A stretch of 64,000 nucleotides of DNA from the NCBI GenBank assembly GCA_018105865.1, contig CM030867.1, forward strand, positions 9,325,758-9,389,757, in the 5' to 3' direction. Source of the DNA: Metaphire vulgaris. Taxonomy: Eukaryota > Annelida > Clitellata > Crassiclitellata > Megascolecidae. The notes beneath the pieces were generated by a model. The model was not told the origin of the DNA, searched no databases, and saw only the letters and a program-made list of their open reading frames with translations. Below are positions 12,182-24,300 of this stretch, piece by piece. Each line of letters starts with the position of its first letter. Position 1 is the stretch's first letter. The translations under genes were made by a program, and so were the position numbers.

Positions 12182-12260
12182 AATGTAGTATAAGACTAAA
12201 TGTTAACCAAGAAATAAAAACACTTTAGTGGTAACTGCTATAAAGAAGCTATATTGGTAT
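12146..12260. repeat. 115-bp exact direct repeat, copy 2
   Basis: Identical to 11395-11509. It covers the right end of the MITE at 11890 plus about 79 bp of flank, which suggests a partial tandem duplication of a 751-bp unit. Confidence 0.9.
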
Positions 12261-12626
12261 AAATCCTTTTAGCATAGTATTCCAGTTAAAATTAAGTAGT
12301 AAGTATTCTACCGACTCGGTGTCTTAGTTCGACTTAGTAAGACTAGCCTTTTGCAAGGGTTAGCCGTTTAAAGACGGCGGCGGAAAACTATGACCAAACG
12401 GGATTAGCCGTCTATAAACGGCGCGCTATATAAGCGACTGTGTACTGCGGACCTGCACGATTTTCAAAATTCCAACGCGGCAACCGAGTTAGCTCACATC
12501 CATTCGATAGGCGGCAACACCGTTTTCGATAATGCTGACTATAATTATATGCAAGGGATATTGACTGTAGACTGACCAAGGCTGGAAAATGTATAGGAAA
12601 AATCTTCAGCCGGAGGCTAGAAAGGC

Positions 12627-13277
12627 CATAACTACGCCAAATATGGTCCGATCTTCAAAATTTTTGCACTATTCTGTTCCAATACACCTCCCAACAACTT
12701 TCCCGCTCACAGTTGGGGGTCACCGCTGAAAAATTTTTTTATTGAGCTTTGAAAATTTTTTGTCAGAGATGGTCCGATTTTGGGGTGTAGAGTGGACCCT
12801 ACCCCCAAAAATTTTTTTTTGCACGGATGGTTCGAAAGACCAATAAAAATGCTCAACAATGGTGCAAACCGCATCTTTCTAGCTTCTATATAGCCTGAAA
12901 TATACCGAGTTGTTCGGTTTTTCACATTGAAAATCCGTTCGCGTAATTATCATTTCAGCAAGCAATTGGTACTTGGGTATGAAACTCCATAATTACCCCA
13001 AATATGGTCCGATCTTCAAAATTTTTGCACCATTCTGTTCCAATTGCACTCCTCTAGAACTCTATCGCTCACATTTGGGGGTTTACCGCTGAAGACGTTT
13101 TGCTATTGACCTTTGATCAAAATTTGAATAAAATGTTGGGGAGGGGTCCGATTTTGGGGTGTAGAGTGGTCCCTACCCCAACTTTTTTCTTTTGGCACGG
13201 ATGGATAGAAAGAGCAATAAAAATTCTCAACAACGGTGCAAATCGCATCTTTCTAGCTTCTATATAGCCTGAAATAT
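12627..13277. repeat. Diverged tandem duplication, about 0.36-kb period
   Basis: 12627-12905 and 12989-13277 share in order 'aaatatggtccgatcttc', 'ttctgttcca', 'gggggt', 'tttggggtgtagagtgg' and 'gcatctttctagcttctata'. Neither copy keeps a long frame. Confidence 0.85.
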
Positions 13278-13597
13278 AGTAAGTTTATAACGTATATGTT
13301 CACGTTTTCATACGAACGCCTTTTCCAAAAATTAATTCCCCCGTCGCGGGATGACTTTAAAAATGTAATTCCCCCTTTAAAAGGCTAGTGGCAGACATTA
13401 GATTGCTTCTGTTCCATTTCAATCGATTTACAGGTAATGATCCATTCTATTCTATTGAATGAAGACTTTCTAATCTAGTGTACTGCGGTAAAGGTTTTTC
13501 CCTAACAATACCAGCAATGTCAATATCAATATTAGGGCGCCAAGTCGGATACAAGAAACGAGAGTGTTATTTCATTAGCAAACTGCTCAAAACCGTT

Positions 13598-14135
13598 AGG
13601 CTGCGCCGAGTAACTCGAGTAACGCGAGTACTCGACTCCAAATTGGAGTCGAGTAATTTTTTGGAGTCGAGTACTAGCATAGAATAACTAAACAAAGAAT
13701 AGAATAGACAAATAAAGAATAACCAAAGAATTTAATTAAAATTTGGCCTGCCGTTATTTGTTACATATAATTATTAATCAGTCTTATTTAGGTTATTCTT
13801 ATTCGTTATGCCCCAGTTAGTTAGGATGTTGTCCACAGTGGGCGAACTCTAGTGAAGACCTCATGTTTTTGCCAGTACCGGTAAAATAGTTTCTGTTCTG
13901 TAACTTCTGTTATAGGCTACTAAATTTGGAAACGCTTGAATATCCGAAAAATTGATATGTAACTGTATCTAATGTTCTGCTTTGGTTAAATGAGGGCCAT
14001 GGGACAAATAATAAGCATTATGTGACGTGTAACGTTTGCAAATCATGTAGTTCCGGTTTTACGCGAGTACTCGAGTACTCGCTAAGCTACTCGACTCCTA
14101 CTCGATTCCTAAAGTACTCGGTTAGCGCAGCCCTA
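13598..14135. mobile_element. Element with CGAGTACTCG-rich inverted ends
   Basis: The left end AGGCTGCGCCGAGTA and the complement of the right end (AGGGCTGCGCTAACCGAGTA) are inverted repeats. Both are followed by clusters of CGAGTACTCG palindromes and GGAGTCGAGT. A target duplication could not be fixed. The type resembles hAT-derived MITEs. Confidence 0.55.
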
Positions 14136-15004
14136 CCAGTGAAAACGGCGTAAAATTGTAACTGAGCGTCAGTGAGCGAGAACGTGACTTGCATCGAGAT
14201 GACAAATGTAAGTAAGTTAGTAATTAGTAGCAAATAAGTAAGTTTAATAACCACCGTAACCTGTGGAGTGTGGATAAGTAAGCAATTTGGTAACCTCCTA
14301 GTCCTAGTATAGCCCTATAAAAATAACGGTAATAACCGGCCCTATCGCTAAAATTGATATTTTCCCAAACTAGGTGGCGGGCCGGATGAAATTGGCCCGC
14401 GGGCCGGATCCGGCCCGCGGGCCGCCAGTTAGACAACTCTGTTCTAGAACCTGTACGCTATAATATATAGCCGACGTAACAATTAAAAAACAACAGCTCA
14501 GGCAGGAGACTGGTGGAAATCACACTCATTCGATTTGAACACAATTAGGCCCCTAGACCTACTTTCTCACTGGCAGGCAATAAAGGGTCACGGGAATTGT
14601 TCACGAGCTTCCTATCGCTGACTCTTTAGATTTGAAGTGAGGCATCAAAAAATATATGAGAAGAGAAGCTATATAATCCGTTCGTACGCATAGGGCAGGG
14701 TTGTCCAACTGGCGGCCCGCGGGCCGGATCCGGCTCGCGGGAGAGTTACATCCGGCCCGCCACCGAGTTTTGGAAAATAAAAATTGTAGCTCTAGGACCG
14801 GTTATTAACTTATTATCGTTATTTTAAGACTAGGCGATTACAAAATTGCTTACTTATCCACAAGGACATAGAACTAGAATAAATTGCAATGTGTAATGCT
14901 ATGTTTCATTGTGTTCTCTACCTACATTTTCAATTTAAACTGTTAATTACTTAGTCTTAGGCTTATAGACTTAGTCTTAGACCAAGGACCTGCCTATTTG
15001 TCAG

Positions 15005-15737
15005 CCTGTCAGCAACCTAGGTGTAATATTTGACAAAAACCTGTCTTTTAATGATCACATAAATAAGGTTAGCAGAGCTGCTCATTTTCAAATCAGAGAC
15101 ATTCGACGAATTCGTGATCTTGTGCCGAAACTTGCTCTGATTCTTCTTGCCAATGCTCTTGTCAGCAGTAGGCTTGATTGTTGCAATTCTCTTTACAATG
15201 GTATGGCCAAATCTAACATACGAAAACTGCAAAGGATTCAGAATTCTGTGGCTCGGGCCATTACAAAAACTCGCAAACATGATCACATTAGACCTGTCCT
15301 TCAAAAGTTACACTAGCTGGCTGCCCGTAGAACAGAGAATTGTTTTTAAGACTGGTGTCATTGTTTTTAAAATTCTGCAGTCTGGCCAACCTCAGTATTT
15401 AAAGTCCATGATAAACCATCCGAAACATTATCATGTTCAACAAGATTTGCTGATTCATTGTTAAATGTACCTAGAACAAACACTGAAATTGGTAAATAGA
15501 GAGCTGTTTCTATTTCTTGGCCAAAAATCTGGAACTCTCGCCCTCTGGTTGTTAGATCTTCCAATAAACTGAGCATTTTCAGATCTAGGCTTAAAACACA
15601 TCTCTTCCAACTAGCATTTCCTCCATAGTCTGTCTTGCTGACTGATCTCTGGAGTGACCTGGTCTTTGCGGATGGATTTGAAGTACCATCGATTGATACC
15701 CTTGAGTATTAGAAATGGTGCTATAGAAGTGCATAAT
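15005..15737 (+). pseudogene. LINE 3' end (L2-like reverse transcriptase C-terminus)
   Basis: Reads LGVIFDKNLSFNDHI, FQIRDIRRIRDL, SSRLDCCNSLYNGM, KLQRIQNSVARAI and VLQKLH, the thumb/C-terminal part of L2/CR1-type reverse transcriptase. A stop replaces the usual HWLPV tryptophan and the frame then shifts. The 3' end 'agaaatggtgctatagaagtg' leads straight into (ATA)n/(ATT)n. Same family as 62815-63511. Confidence 0.8.
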
Positions 15738-15751
15738 AATAATAATAATAA

Positions 15752-15842
<91 letters not shown>
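15733..15842. repeat. (ATA)n/(ATT)n tail of the LINE
   Basis: About 20 bp of AAT units, then about 90 bp of pure ATT, directly joined to the LINE 3' terminus. Confidence 0.9.
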
Positions 15843-15927
15843 TGTAATCATGTGCGGCCCGCGACGTTGGGTTTATGGTCCAATGCGGGCCGCCATCTGA
15901 TCTGAGTTGGAGACCTCTGGCATAGGG

Positions 15928-16480
15928 GGAAAGGTAAAAAATAAAAATGTACGGGATGCAACAGGGAAGGGGTGTGGAAATATGACTTTTTGGGTACACG
16001 TAGTATATAGATGGTTCCCCATCTGCGCTTCCATGCGAGCTACAATTGATCATTCAATTCTAGTATAAAATTAAATTTAATATGGTCTTCATTTTGAAAA
16101 CATAATACTTGTTTCAAGTTGTTTGACGACGCAGCAAATGACGTCAGTCAATAATCAGGCAGAAACCCAATCTGTGATAGCTTACCGCATAAGTTACAAA
16201 CAAACCGTTCGAAAGTGTAAACGTATACTAATGAAATTTTGCATTCTGGACAAAAATAGGTTTCTCTGTATGTATTCAAAATTTTGTCTGAATCGGTGCA
16301 GATTCGAGGTATTTATTGAGATATGTTTAATTAAAAGGTTTCTTTTCACGGGACACACTGTAGTGCATAGATGAATGTCAGAAAAAGAGACATCAAAAAT
16401 TACCGACAACATCGGAGTAAGACTAGCTGGCAGAACATATGATGTCCATTTTCAGAGACAGAAAAGTAGGCCCTAAGTCT
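15928..16480. other. Intergenic, no gene recognised
   Basis: AT-rich. A short block near 15945-16015 ('gtacacgtagtatatagatgg') resembles an end of the repeat at 38671-38792. Small frames here lack homology. Confidence 0.4.
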
Positions 16481-16499
16481 TTCCCGAGCTCTCAGGCAC

Positions 16500-16880
16500 A
16501 GAAGAATTACAGAGAAGAAATTTGGCGTCCGATAGCAAATGTTACAGAAAAATTCTAAGAATTGGTTGGGTGGAAAAGATGGGCAATGAGGAACTGTACA
16601 AGAAAATCGAGCCAAAGGAAACCTTGATGCAAAAAAGTGATACCGAGAAAACTGCATCTTTTTGGACATATATTTGTCGTATGAAAGATGATAGAAAGAT
16701 CAGGACTATACGGCTTAATGCTGGGAATAATGGATGGTTCCAACAAGAAAGGAACGTCACACAGGGAATGGTGTGATGACATTTGTGATTCGTGTGGGAA
16801 ATGTCCGCAAGAACTAGGGGCCTATGTCATATACAGTAGGTATATCGCCTAGCTGCGAACCGAAAAGATTGTGGAAAAAA
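16500..16880 (+). pseudogene. RTE-like LINE C-terminal fragment
   Basis: The frame 16522-16776 reads CYRKILRIGWVEKMGNEELY, CRMKDDRKIRTI and [11 protein letters not shown], the reverse-transcriptase C-terminal tail of RTE-like elements (RMxDxR, then GxxxGRPxxxW). A better-kept relative lies at 31445-31740. It is interrupted at 16889 by a MITE. Confidence 0.6.
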
Positions 16881-16888
16881 CTGTGAAG

Positions 16889-17085
16889 CATGGGCGTCCG
16901 GAGGGGGTGCAAAGGGGTGCAATTGCACCCCCTGGAAAAATGTAGAGTTATGAAAAAGTAAAAATACTTGTTCCTTTCGTCACGTCACAAAACCTTGTTT
17001 TGCACCCCCCTGGAAAATGTTTTCATTTATTTTGTCACAAGACCCTGTTTTGCACCCCCTGGAAAATTTTCTGCGGGCGCCCATG
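16889..17085. mobile_element. hAT-like MITE (CATGGGCGTCCGG ends)
   Basis: 197 bp. Ends CATGGGCGTCC and GGGCGCCCATG. Exact 8-bp duplication CTGTGAAG at 16881-16888 and 17086-17093, inside the LINE fragment. Interior 'gcaccccctggaaaa' is repeated three times. Confidence 0.8.
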
Positions 17086-17264
17086 CTGTGAAGATGGCAT
17101 GAAACAAAAACTGGCGCTGAGCCAACGGTCATTGATGACGACGACGACGGTGATGATATATGAAAGACATTGTTTAAAAAAATAATAACGGTTTATGAAA
17201 TGTATTGTGTGTATTAACGTAAAGCGTAATAAATATTTTGACCATAAAGCGTAAAGCGTAAAGC

Positions 17265-17880
17265 GTGAACCTGATCAGGATTTCCTTTAAATCTAGTCCA
17301 CCGTTTCACTGACTGGTTGCAGACAGGAAATGACTGAGACGCGTCTCGAAAAGTCCTAACAAGATCCATGTCTCTAGGACTACCACGTGACGTAGGAAAC
17401 CACGTGGGAATTGGCGTAGGCCTAACTGATGGCAATTGCCATTATGTCATGGTCTGGGGTGCTCTAGAAAGATGCAAGGTAGAGAAGTCGAGAAATGTCG
17501 TACCAGCTCATTCTCTTGTAAAATTATGAGGGACCCGTCTGCAACCTGGCAGGGATCTGGTCTGTCCTAAAACTGGGACAGTCTAGCTCTTTGTTCAACA
17601 AGTATGCCCTACAACATTTTTGCATGGTTGCACCCCTGGAAATTTTTTCATTTATTTCGTCACAAGACCTTAATTGTTTTACACCCCCATGCCCCAGTGT
17701 TTATTCTAGGCCTTCTTAGGGGAGAATTCAACTCCCCCCAGTTTCAAAATTCCCCCCAATTTTTTTAGATGTTGGCTGGGGAATGGAAATTTCTCCCTCA
17801 AACGTGTGGAAACTCAAACCTTGTCCCCCCAAACATTTCAAAATCCCCCCGATGTCAAGGGGGCTAGAATAAACACTGCC
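17265..17880. repeat. 0.6-kb duplication, copy 1
   Basis: Pairs with 19107-19695 (offset 1850 bp in the core). 17441-17621 is identical to 19291-19471 over 181 bp. It includes the MITE at 17695. No coding content recognised. Confidence 0.85.
17695..17878. mobile_element. hAT-like MITE, CAGTGTTTATTCTAG family
   Basis: 184 bp with perfect ends CAGTGTTTATTCTAG and CTAGAATAAACACTG. A CCCATGCCC direct repeat flanks both sides. Confidence 0.85.
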
Positions 17881-18123
17881 CATGCCCTACAACCGATAAA
17901 AGAATCTTGTGGCGACACGAGAGTGCTTTTATTCAATTCTTACTTATCCTGTGATTCCTGTAGGGGAAATTTTGGGTAAATAATGAAAGAAAGGTGAAGA
18001 ACAAAGTAACGCCATTGACTCAATTTTTATTTGTCTCTTAAGATGACGTCTGAGGGACCCGACATCGTTCCCAACTTCCCACACATGGTATGGCTCAAAT
18101 TAAGCCTGTATGAAAACCACTGT

Positions 18124-18391
18124 CAGTGGCGTAGCCAGGATTTCCGGAAGGGGGTTGGTTTTTGGTTTTGACCGTGACCAAATTTGCAAAAAGCTTGACA
18201 AGCAAAAAAACTTTAACACCTCAAGTTAAAAAAATCCTCGTCTCTTAAACCTTAACAGTCTCAGTCTAAAGCCAAGGGGGGTTGACCCCCAAAGTCGCGT
18301 CAAAAAATTAAAACTGCATATAAACTCATTAAAAATATTTTTTCGGCAGCCAAAGGGGGTTTAACCCTCAACCCCCTTCGCTACGCCGCTG
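18124..18391. mobile_element. hAT-like MITE inserted in a SINE fragment
   Basis: 268 bp. Ends CAGTGGCGTAGCC and GCTACGCCGCTG. Exact 8-bp duplication ACCACTGT at 18116-18123 and 18392-18399. The uninterrupted target ('aaccactgtagtaactctcc') exists at 61885-61910, which confirms the borders. One GCTTGTCA motif, antisense, near 18186-18215. Confidence 0.9.
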
Positions 18392-18399
18392 ACCACTGT

Positions 18400-19100
18400 A
18401 GTAACTCTCCACATTGAATAACCTAGTTTACCAGAATCAATACTGAATCCGTTTAATAAATAACCTTATTAAATAAAGAACTGTTCCATTAATAAATAAA
18501 ACCCTTGCAATATTTTGAAAAGTTGTCCTAAAGCCCAAAGCTGTAATAAATATTTTGTTAACGTTGAACGAATAGGTAAAGAATGAATTGAAAAAATCAT
18601 TTTTGTGTCATTAGTAATCAGGGCCGGCCCTCCCAAAATGGCGCACTTAAACAACCCATCAACTTTGGAGATAATCGTTCTTTAGATCGGCCTACCCCAA
18701 ATTTTGAATTTGCTGTTTATTACTTTCAAGTGATGAATTAATTGCAAATAATGCGATTGTTGGAGAGTTTCTGTTTAGTATGCAAAGTCATAAATAATAA
18801 AAAATAACAATAATAATAGAGATGACCAGGGAAATTTAAATTGAATGAAAAACTTGAATGGAACCCCAATAGCCTTTTTCGAGCATGATTTAATCTGTTC
18901 CAAAAGAAAACGTTTTGAGTTTAAATAAAAATAGACTTTTCAATTAAAATTTAGTCAGTAAAATGGAAAAATTCTGCTAATGACCTTCTTTTCTTGTCAA
19001 CCTTTTTCGGATTTATGACGCCGTACCACGACCTTACTCTCTACAAGTCGCACCCCATAAGGTATATTTTACTTGTTATTATTACTGCATTCAAGTAGTA
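18400..19100. other. Intergenic, no gene recognised
   Basis: AT-rich with a small SINE fragment at 18400-18425. One GCTTGTCA-type motif (degenerate) lies at about 18979-19010. Confidence 0.4.
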
Positions 19101-19106
19101 ATAGCA

Positions 19107-19695
19107 AAACCTGATCAGATTTCCAGTAGTAGTAGTCCACCGTTTCACTTGACTGGTTGCAGACAGGAAATGACTGAACCCGTCTCGAAAAAGTCAACCC
19201 TCCCAAAATCCATGTCTGGTAGCTACCACGTTTCTGTCAAACCACGTGGGAATTGGTCGTCAACCCCAACTGATGGCAATTGCAACACTGATTATGTCAT
19301 GGTCTGGGGTGCTCTAGAAAGATGCAAGGTAGAGAAGTCGAGAAATGTCGTACCAGCTCATTCTCTTGTAAAATTATGAGGGACCCGTCTGCAACCTGGC
19401 AGGGATCTGGTCTGTCCTAAAACTGGGACAGTCTAGCTCTTTGTTCAACAAGTATGCCCTACAACATTTTTTCATGGTTGCACCCCTGGTAAATTTTTTC
19501 ATTTATTTCGTCACAAGACCTTAATTGTTTTAGTACCCCATGCCCCAGTGTTTATTCTAGGCCTTCTTAGGGGAGAATTAACTCCCCAGTTTCAAAAGTC
19601 CCAGTAGTTTTAGATGTTGGCTGGGAATGGAAATTTCTCCCTCAAACGTGGTGGAAACTCTTAGGATTTGTGCTAAGCCCCCAAACATTTGAAAA
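19107..19695. repeat. 0.6-kb duplication, copy 2 (odd differences)
   Basis: Duplicate of 17265-17880. Outside the identical 181-bp core it differs mainly where copy 1 has C or T runs, several times showing 'agtag' instead. It contains a truncated CAGTGTTTATTCTAG MITE from 19546. Confidence 0.85.
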
Positions 19696-19699
19696 TTTG

Positions 19700-21323
19700 T
19701 CTTACCATGCTGCCACTAATGCACTGTCCATAACCTAGGCATGGAAAATGTGTCTTTTAGTCACACAGAACAGCAGAGAACAGGAACTTAGAGGCAACCA
19801 GCCTGCAATGTCATGCAAGGCACCAAATTTTGAGATACAATTGAAAGACAATTTCCGAGACTATGCGAAATCAAAGTGAAAACATCAAACCTGAGTGGTC
19901 AAAAATCAAGACACTTTGTCTCTGGAAGAAAACGTCTGAGAAGAAGCTAGCTCAAAATTTGAAATTTGATGGAAGACTTCTTAAACAACTCGAGCAGTTG
20001 AAGTTATACAGTGAACCCTTTACCTCGTGTGATGAAAATGATGAGTACCTGTGGCGAGAAGCCTTATCTGATGAAGTAAAGAAGACAAGGATGAAGATGG
20101 AAGTGCAATAAAGGCGTGATAGCTGCCTGTCAAGCAAAATAATCCAGTGTTCCAAATTTCACATAAAAAAGGCATCTGACAGCAAAGAATTTGGAAAAAA
20201 CTCAGTTCTGATTGCTAAGAAGTGTTTTGGGTCCAGAAGAGCTGTAAAAATCAATATCTGCTTTTGTAAACTCATTGACTAAATAACTATTGCACTATAA
20301 CACTTCAATCATATTCTCCAAATAAAGCTGATAAATACTTCTTTAAATAAGAAAATGTGAATAACCTGTAGTTTACCGGACAAATGTTTGAAATGCAATT
20401 AATGGTGGGCTTTTCAAAATGCCACCGGGCGATCTAAAAATGATCATGAATTTTGATCCAACAACCCTTCCTCTAAAAATGTTGTCCTTCTTGCAATGAA
20501 AAAAATATTACACAAAATTTTTAATTTATCTGCACCCCCTACTATAGGGGTCTACTATGCTAATGTAATGGGTTGCTTGTCTCGCCTTTCTGGACGAAAA
20601 TTGGCTTAGGCACTTCTTCCTATCTCAATGTCTAGACGCAAAGTGCTCCATCTAAATCTGCTAAAAGTGTTGTCTAAGGTGCCCTGTTGCGGTCCTCTAG
20701 GGGCCGTTCATAAAGTACGTCACGCCATTTTTTGTTTTTCTTAACCCCTCCCCTGTCACGAATCTCAAACCACCACCACCCTTAAAAGTACGTCACAAAT
20801 TTCTTACCCCTTAGGGGCCGCCCATAGAGTACATCACACCTACTGAAAAAGCTTGTAAATTTCCAGCGGTCGATTCGATACATTCAGCTACTTATTATAA
20901 TGCTAGTTCAGTTCATAGCACATACTGTAGTTTAATGAGTCACTTATACTGTAGAAACACAGATTATATAGTCTTAAAAGTTGCATTGGGAAAATACAGA
21001 AATAGCATGTTACAAATAATTAACACCAAAACAACGCACCAGCCAAAACTCTTATTAATGTACAACCACGTCACGACCACCATTTTGCAAGCACTCCTCA
21101 ATCGATACGAAAACTTAAATCAACGGAATAAACAAACAAGTAAATCGCGTCTTACCAAGCAAGCATTTATGAATATAATTTTCACAAAATTACAATAGCA
21201 TCTCACTTCCTTCTGAAAAGCCTTGTGCTGTTTTGCGCTGAAAGTCGATAAAAGTAGCTGTACTGATAACAATGACAAACATGTTAGATGGCATACAAAA
21301 TTATTCTCTAGACTAATCATCAG
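19700..21323. other. Intergenic and probable PRKCSH 3' flank
   Basis: No gene identified. A frame at 19863-20111 (82 residues, charged) has no recognised relative. 20700-20870 holds two 'ggggccg-cccata-agtac' repeat ends. The last part, next to the PRKCSH stop, probably includes its 3' UTR, but I saw no convincing minus-strand poly(A) signal. Confidence 0.4.
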
Positions 21324-24300
21324 TTATAAGTCCTCGTGAATGAAATGCGGCTGCGGTGGTTCTGGCTTCTGGCTGCAGACAGCAGGAGTGTTGAACACAA
21401 ATCGGTATTCGCAGCGGTTTGGCTCCGAAACGGAAATCAGTTCGTTCGACATACTGCACTGTAGTACAACCTGAAACAAAAGTTTAAGTTTGACAACAAA
21501 GCCAGCAATGAGATAAACCTCACAGACCCACAGAACATCTACAAGAGCACATTGGAATAGAGAATTGATTCTTGCCTTGCAAATGAATGGTAGCAGGTTC
21601 AAATCCGACAACAGTCATCACCCAGTGCCGTTTTAAGATGTTTGGGGGCCCTAGGCATTTTTTGAAAAGTGCACCGCCAAAAAGCAGCGATGACCTTTTT
21701 TGCTCGTCAGACTTTTCGAGCATTACAAAATAGAAAATCAAGCAACAAACTATTTTTTCACCGCCTGCCGGGGCCCCTCATACAGTGTTTATTCTAGCCA
21801 CCTTTACATTGGGGAGATTTTGAAATGTTGGGGGGGGGGGGCAAGGTCTGAGTCTCCACACTTTTGGAGGTAGGGAAATTTCCATCCCCTAGCCAACATA
21901 TAAAAATTTTGGGAGGAATTCCCCCCCCCAGAGAAGGCCTAGAATAAACACTGCCCTCATATATCACGAGGCCCTAGGCACGTGCCTACCATGCCAATGA
22001 TTAAAGGCAGTTTTCTTACGTTGGCAGACCGATCTGGGCCATTCCAGCAGCTCTGTCCTCTTTCATACTTCATCGCAGAGTACTTAGAGTTGGAAGGCCC
22101 GGACCACAGGCCCCAGTTTCTGACACAAAAATTAAACAGAACTGCATCTAAATTTGACCTTTGAATTTGCAAAACTGCATGAACACAAACCAAAAAAAAA
22201 CAGCAAAACAAATTAGCGATTTAAACCAATTCTAGACGTCAAGGCATTTTTAGATATTAGAAAAATTCCAGCCTAACATTATACAATTTGACTAGTCATT
22301 TGATTGTGACTTTAAGTTAAGGGTTCACAAGACATGAAAAATTTTGGACTGATATTGAAAAAAATCTGAAAATTCTTTTTTCCATATTGAAAGCAAAAAA
22401 TTAAGACCAAGAAGTTAAAAATTGCTGTATTGTATTGTATACTGGACTATTTATATAGCGCCGTAAACATAGCATAACCAAAGACAAGGACGCTTTACAA
22501 AGGGCATGACTCCTTTCAGTCTTTTTTTGAAGATGGGCCGGGCTCTGGTCCTACTTTATTCAGGTGGGGTGCTATTCCACAGGAGTGGTCCACCTCAAGA
22601 GAAGACGTGATCACCAAGAGTAGGAGGAATTTTAAGCCCCCCCCCCCAGGACAGCAAGGTCGAGAGTAATTAGCATTATAGCAATTGAAACGGCAGAATG
22701 TGTTTCCATGATAAGCAAGCAAGGGCAGGTAAGTACCGATAACCAGGTAAGTGAATAGAGACTCAGTATTTGACTCTTTTGATGCTTCTTATATATGGGT
22801 GCGTCTTATCTATAATTTTTTAATCACAAAACATCAAAACCTGCGTCTTATACGCGGGTGTGTCTTATATGCGCGAAAATACGGTAAAGCAAGTTTCTAC
22901 AGTGCTAATCGAAAGCTTGATGTAGTGCATTCAGCAGTTTATTCACAGACACTCAATTTACGGTCAAATTCATAATCTTTAATCCACAGTCAGTGTGTCT
23001 CATCAGGATTGTAAATAATCCAGTCAGGCAAAGCAGCAAGAAAGTAGTTCAATGGAGGCTAACAAGATCTAGATAGGTAGAATTTTGGACCATAAAATGT
23101 AATGCAATGTAACGGGATATTTGTACAGCACCTCTTCTAAGGAATAAGTCCAAAGGACTCTCTCTGCAAATACTGTATTTGGTAAAGACATGAGTTTTCT
23201 GTCCCTTCAAAAAGAGTGTTTACACAGAATCAGCAAATTAGAAACAGGGTCAAGAGCATTCCAGAGGATAGAGGAAACTGAATCCGAATCGAGTATCTGG
23301 AATAAGAAGGTTCATGCTTGGGGGCACACTCAGGAGACCTTGTGTTTTGAACCAGACAAACCATTGAATTAGTTTCTAATGGAAGAAAATCTGACAACTG
23401 CACGAAATTTCAGAGTCCGACGTGAAACGTGAAATCAAAATTCTCTGCACTCACCCGAGACTGGTTTCCGAGCCGCCGTGCTTGCTGCGCTGAGATGCTC
23501 TTTCGAACGGACAGAGCGAATAGACGTACTCGCGGTCGGTAAAATCAAAGCATTGCCCTTTTAGGGCGAAAAACTCCTTGTTCGGTCCAAGGTCAAATTC
23601 AAAAAGCTTCTTGATTTCGCTAGAAATAACAGAAATCACATTCAGAAAATAACGAATGAATCAAGACAAGAGTCAACTAACACATAAGCAAAAAGTTAAT
23701 ACTTCACAACGGACTAAAAGACGTCCTTGATAAGGACAGTCCTTAAATTCTGGCCCGTCCTTAATTTGTCAAAGGACACAAGATGTCCTTAAATTTAATG
23801 CGTTTGTCCTTAATAAGACACCAAATGTCCTTAAATTTCATTAAAAATAGTGACTACTGATTTCGGACATTACTCTAGATTAAAATTACTTTTTTATTGG
23901 TTGATATTGATTGCTAAAGCTGGTGATGTCATCATTAGTTCTTTATGCCTTTTTTGCATCCCTTACGTCCTAAAAATGTCCGACAAGCAAAAAAAAGCTA
24001 GTCATCACTAGTTTTTTGTGCTTCTTTAACGTCCTTAAAAGTCTGAGAAGCCAATGTGTTTTGTGTGTCCTTAAATTCTTTCCAACTGATCTGGTAACCC
24101 TACAACGGACATACTTACTTAATTTCATTTTCAATGGACCGATACTTGGAATCTGCAGAATTGAATTCATCACGTGCTGCATCAGCCACTGCACATGAAA
24201 ACATAGAGGAGTTTAAAGAGCTCCTACACAAACAGTAATCGACCTGAAAACCTTACTTGCATCCGACTTCCATTTAGACCCTGACCACTTGTATTATTCA

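Larger units (their letters stand above)
11303..14441. mobile_element. Composite hAT-like element, 3.1 kb, with nested insertions
   Basis: Left end CAGCGATGTCCAACC at 11303. The right end is the complement of CAGAGTTGTCTAACT at 14441. Exact 8-bp direct repeat TTCTAGAA at 11295-11302 and 14442-14449. The right end holds the GGCGGCCCGCGGGCC block typical of the element at 14696. No transposase was recognised inside. It contains a SINE piece, two smaller MITEs, a 115-bp direct repeat, a 0.36-kb tandem duplication and a CGAGTACTCG element. The target duplication is palindromic, so some caution is needed. Confidence 0.55.
14696..15919. mobile_element. hAT-like element (GGCGGCCCGCGGGCC type) split by a LINE
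   Basis: Left end CAGGGTTGTCCAACT, right end AGTTGGAGACCTCTG. Exact 8-bp duplication GCATAGGG at 14688-14695 and 15920-15927. GC-rich 'gcggcccgcgggccgg' lies at the left end and 'gcgggccgcc' at the right. The middle is occupied by the LINE 3' end at 15005-15840, so the hAT copy is the older insertion. Confidence 0.8.

Noticed and set aside
19863..20111. 82-residue charged frame (possible transposon relic)
   Set aside because: It looks protein-like, but I cannot tie it to a family, and no continuation is visible.
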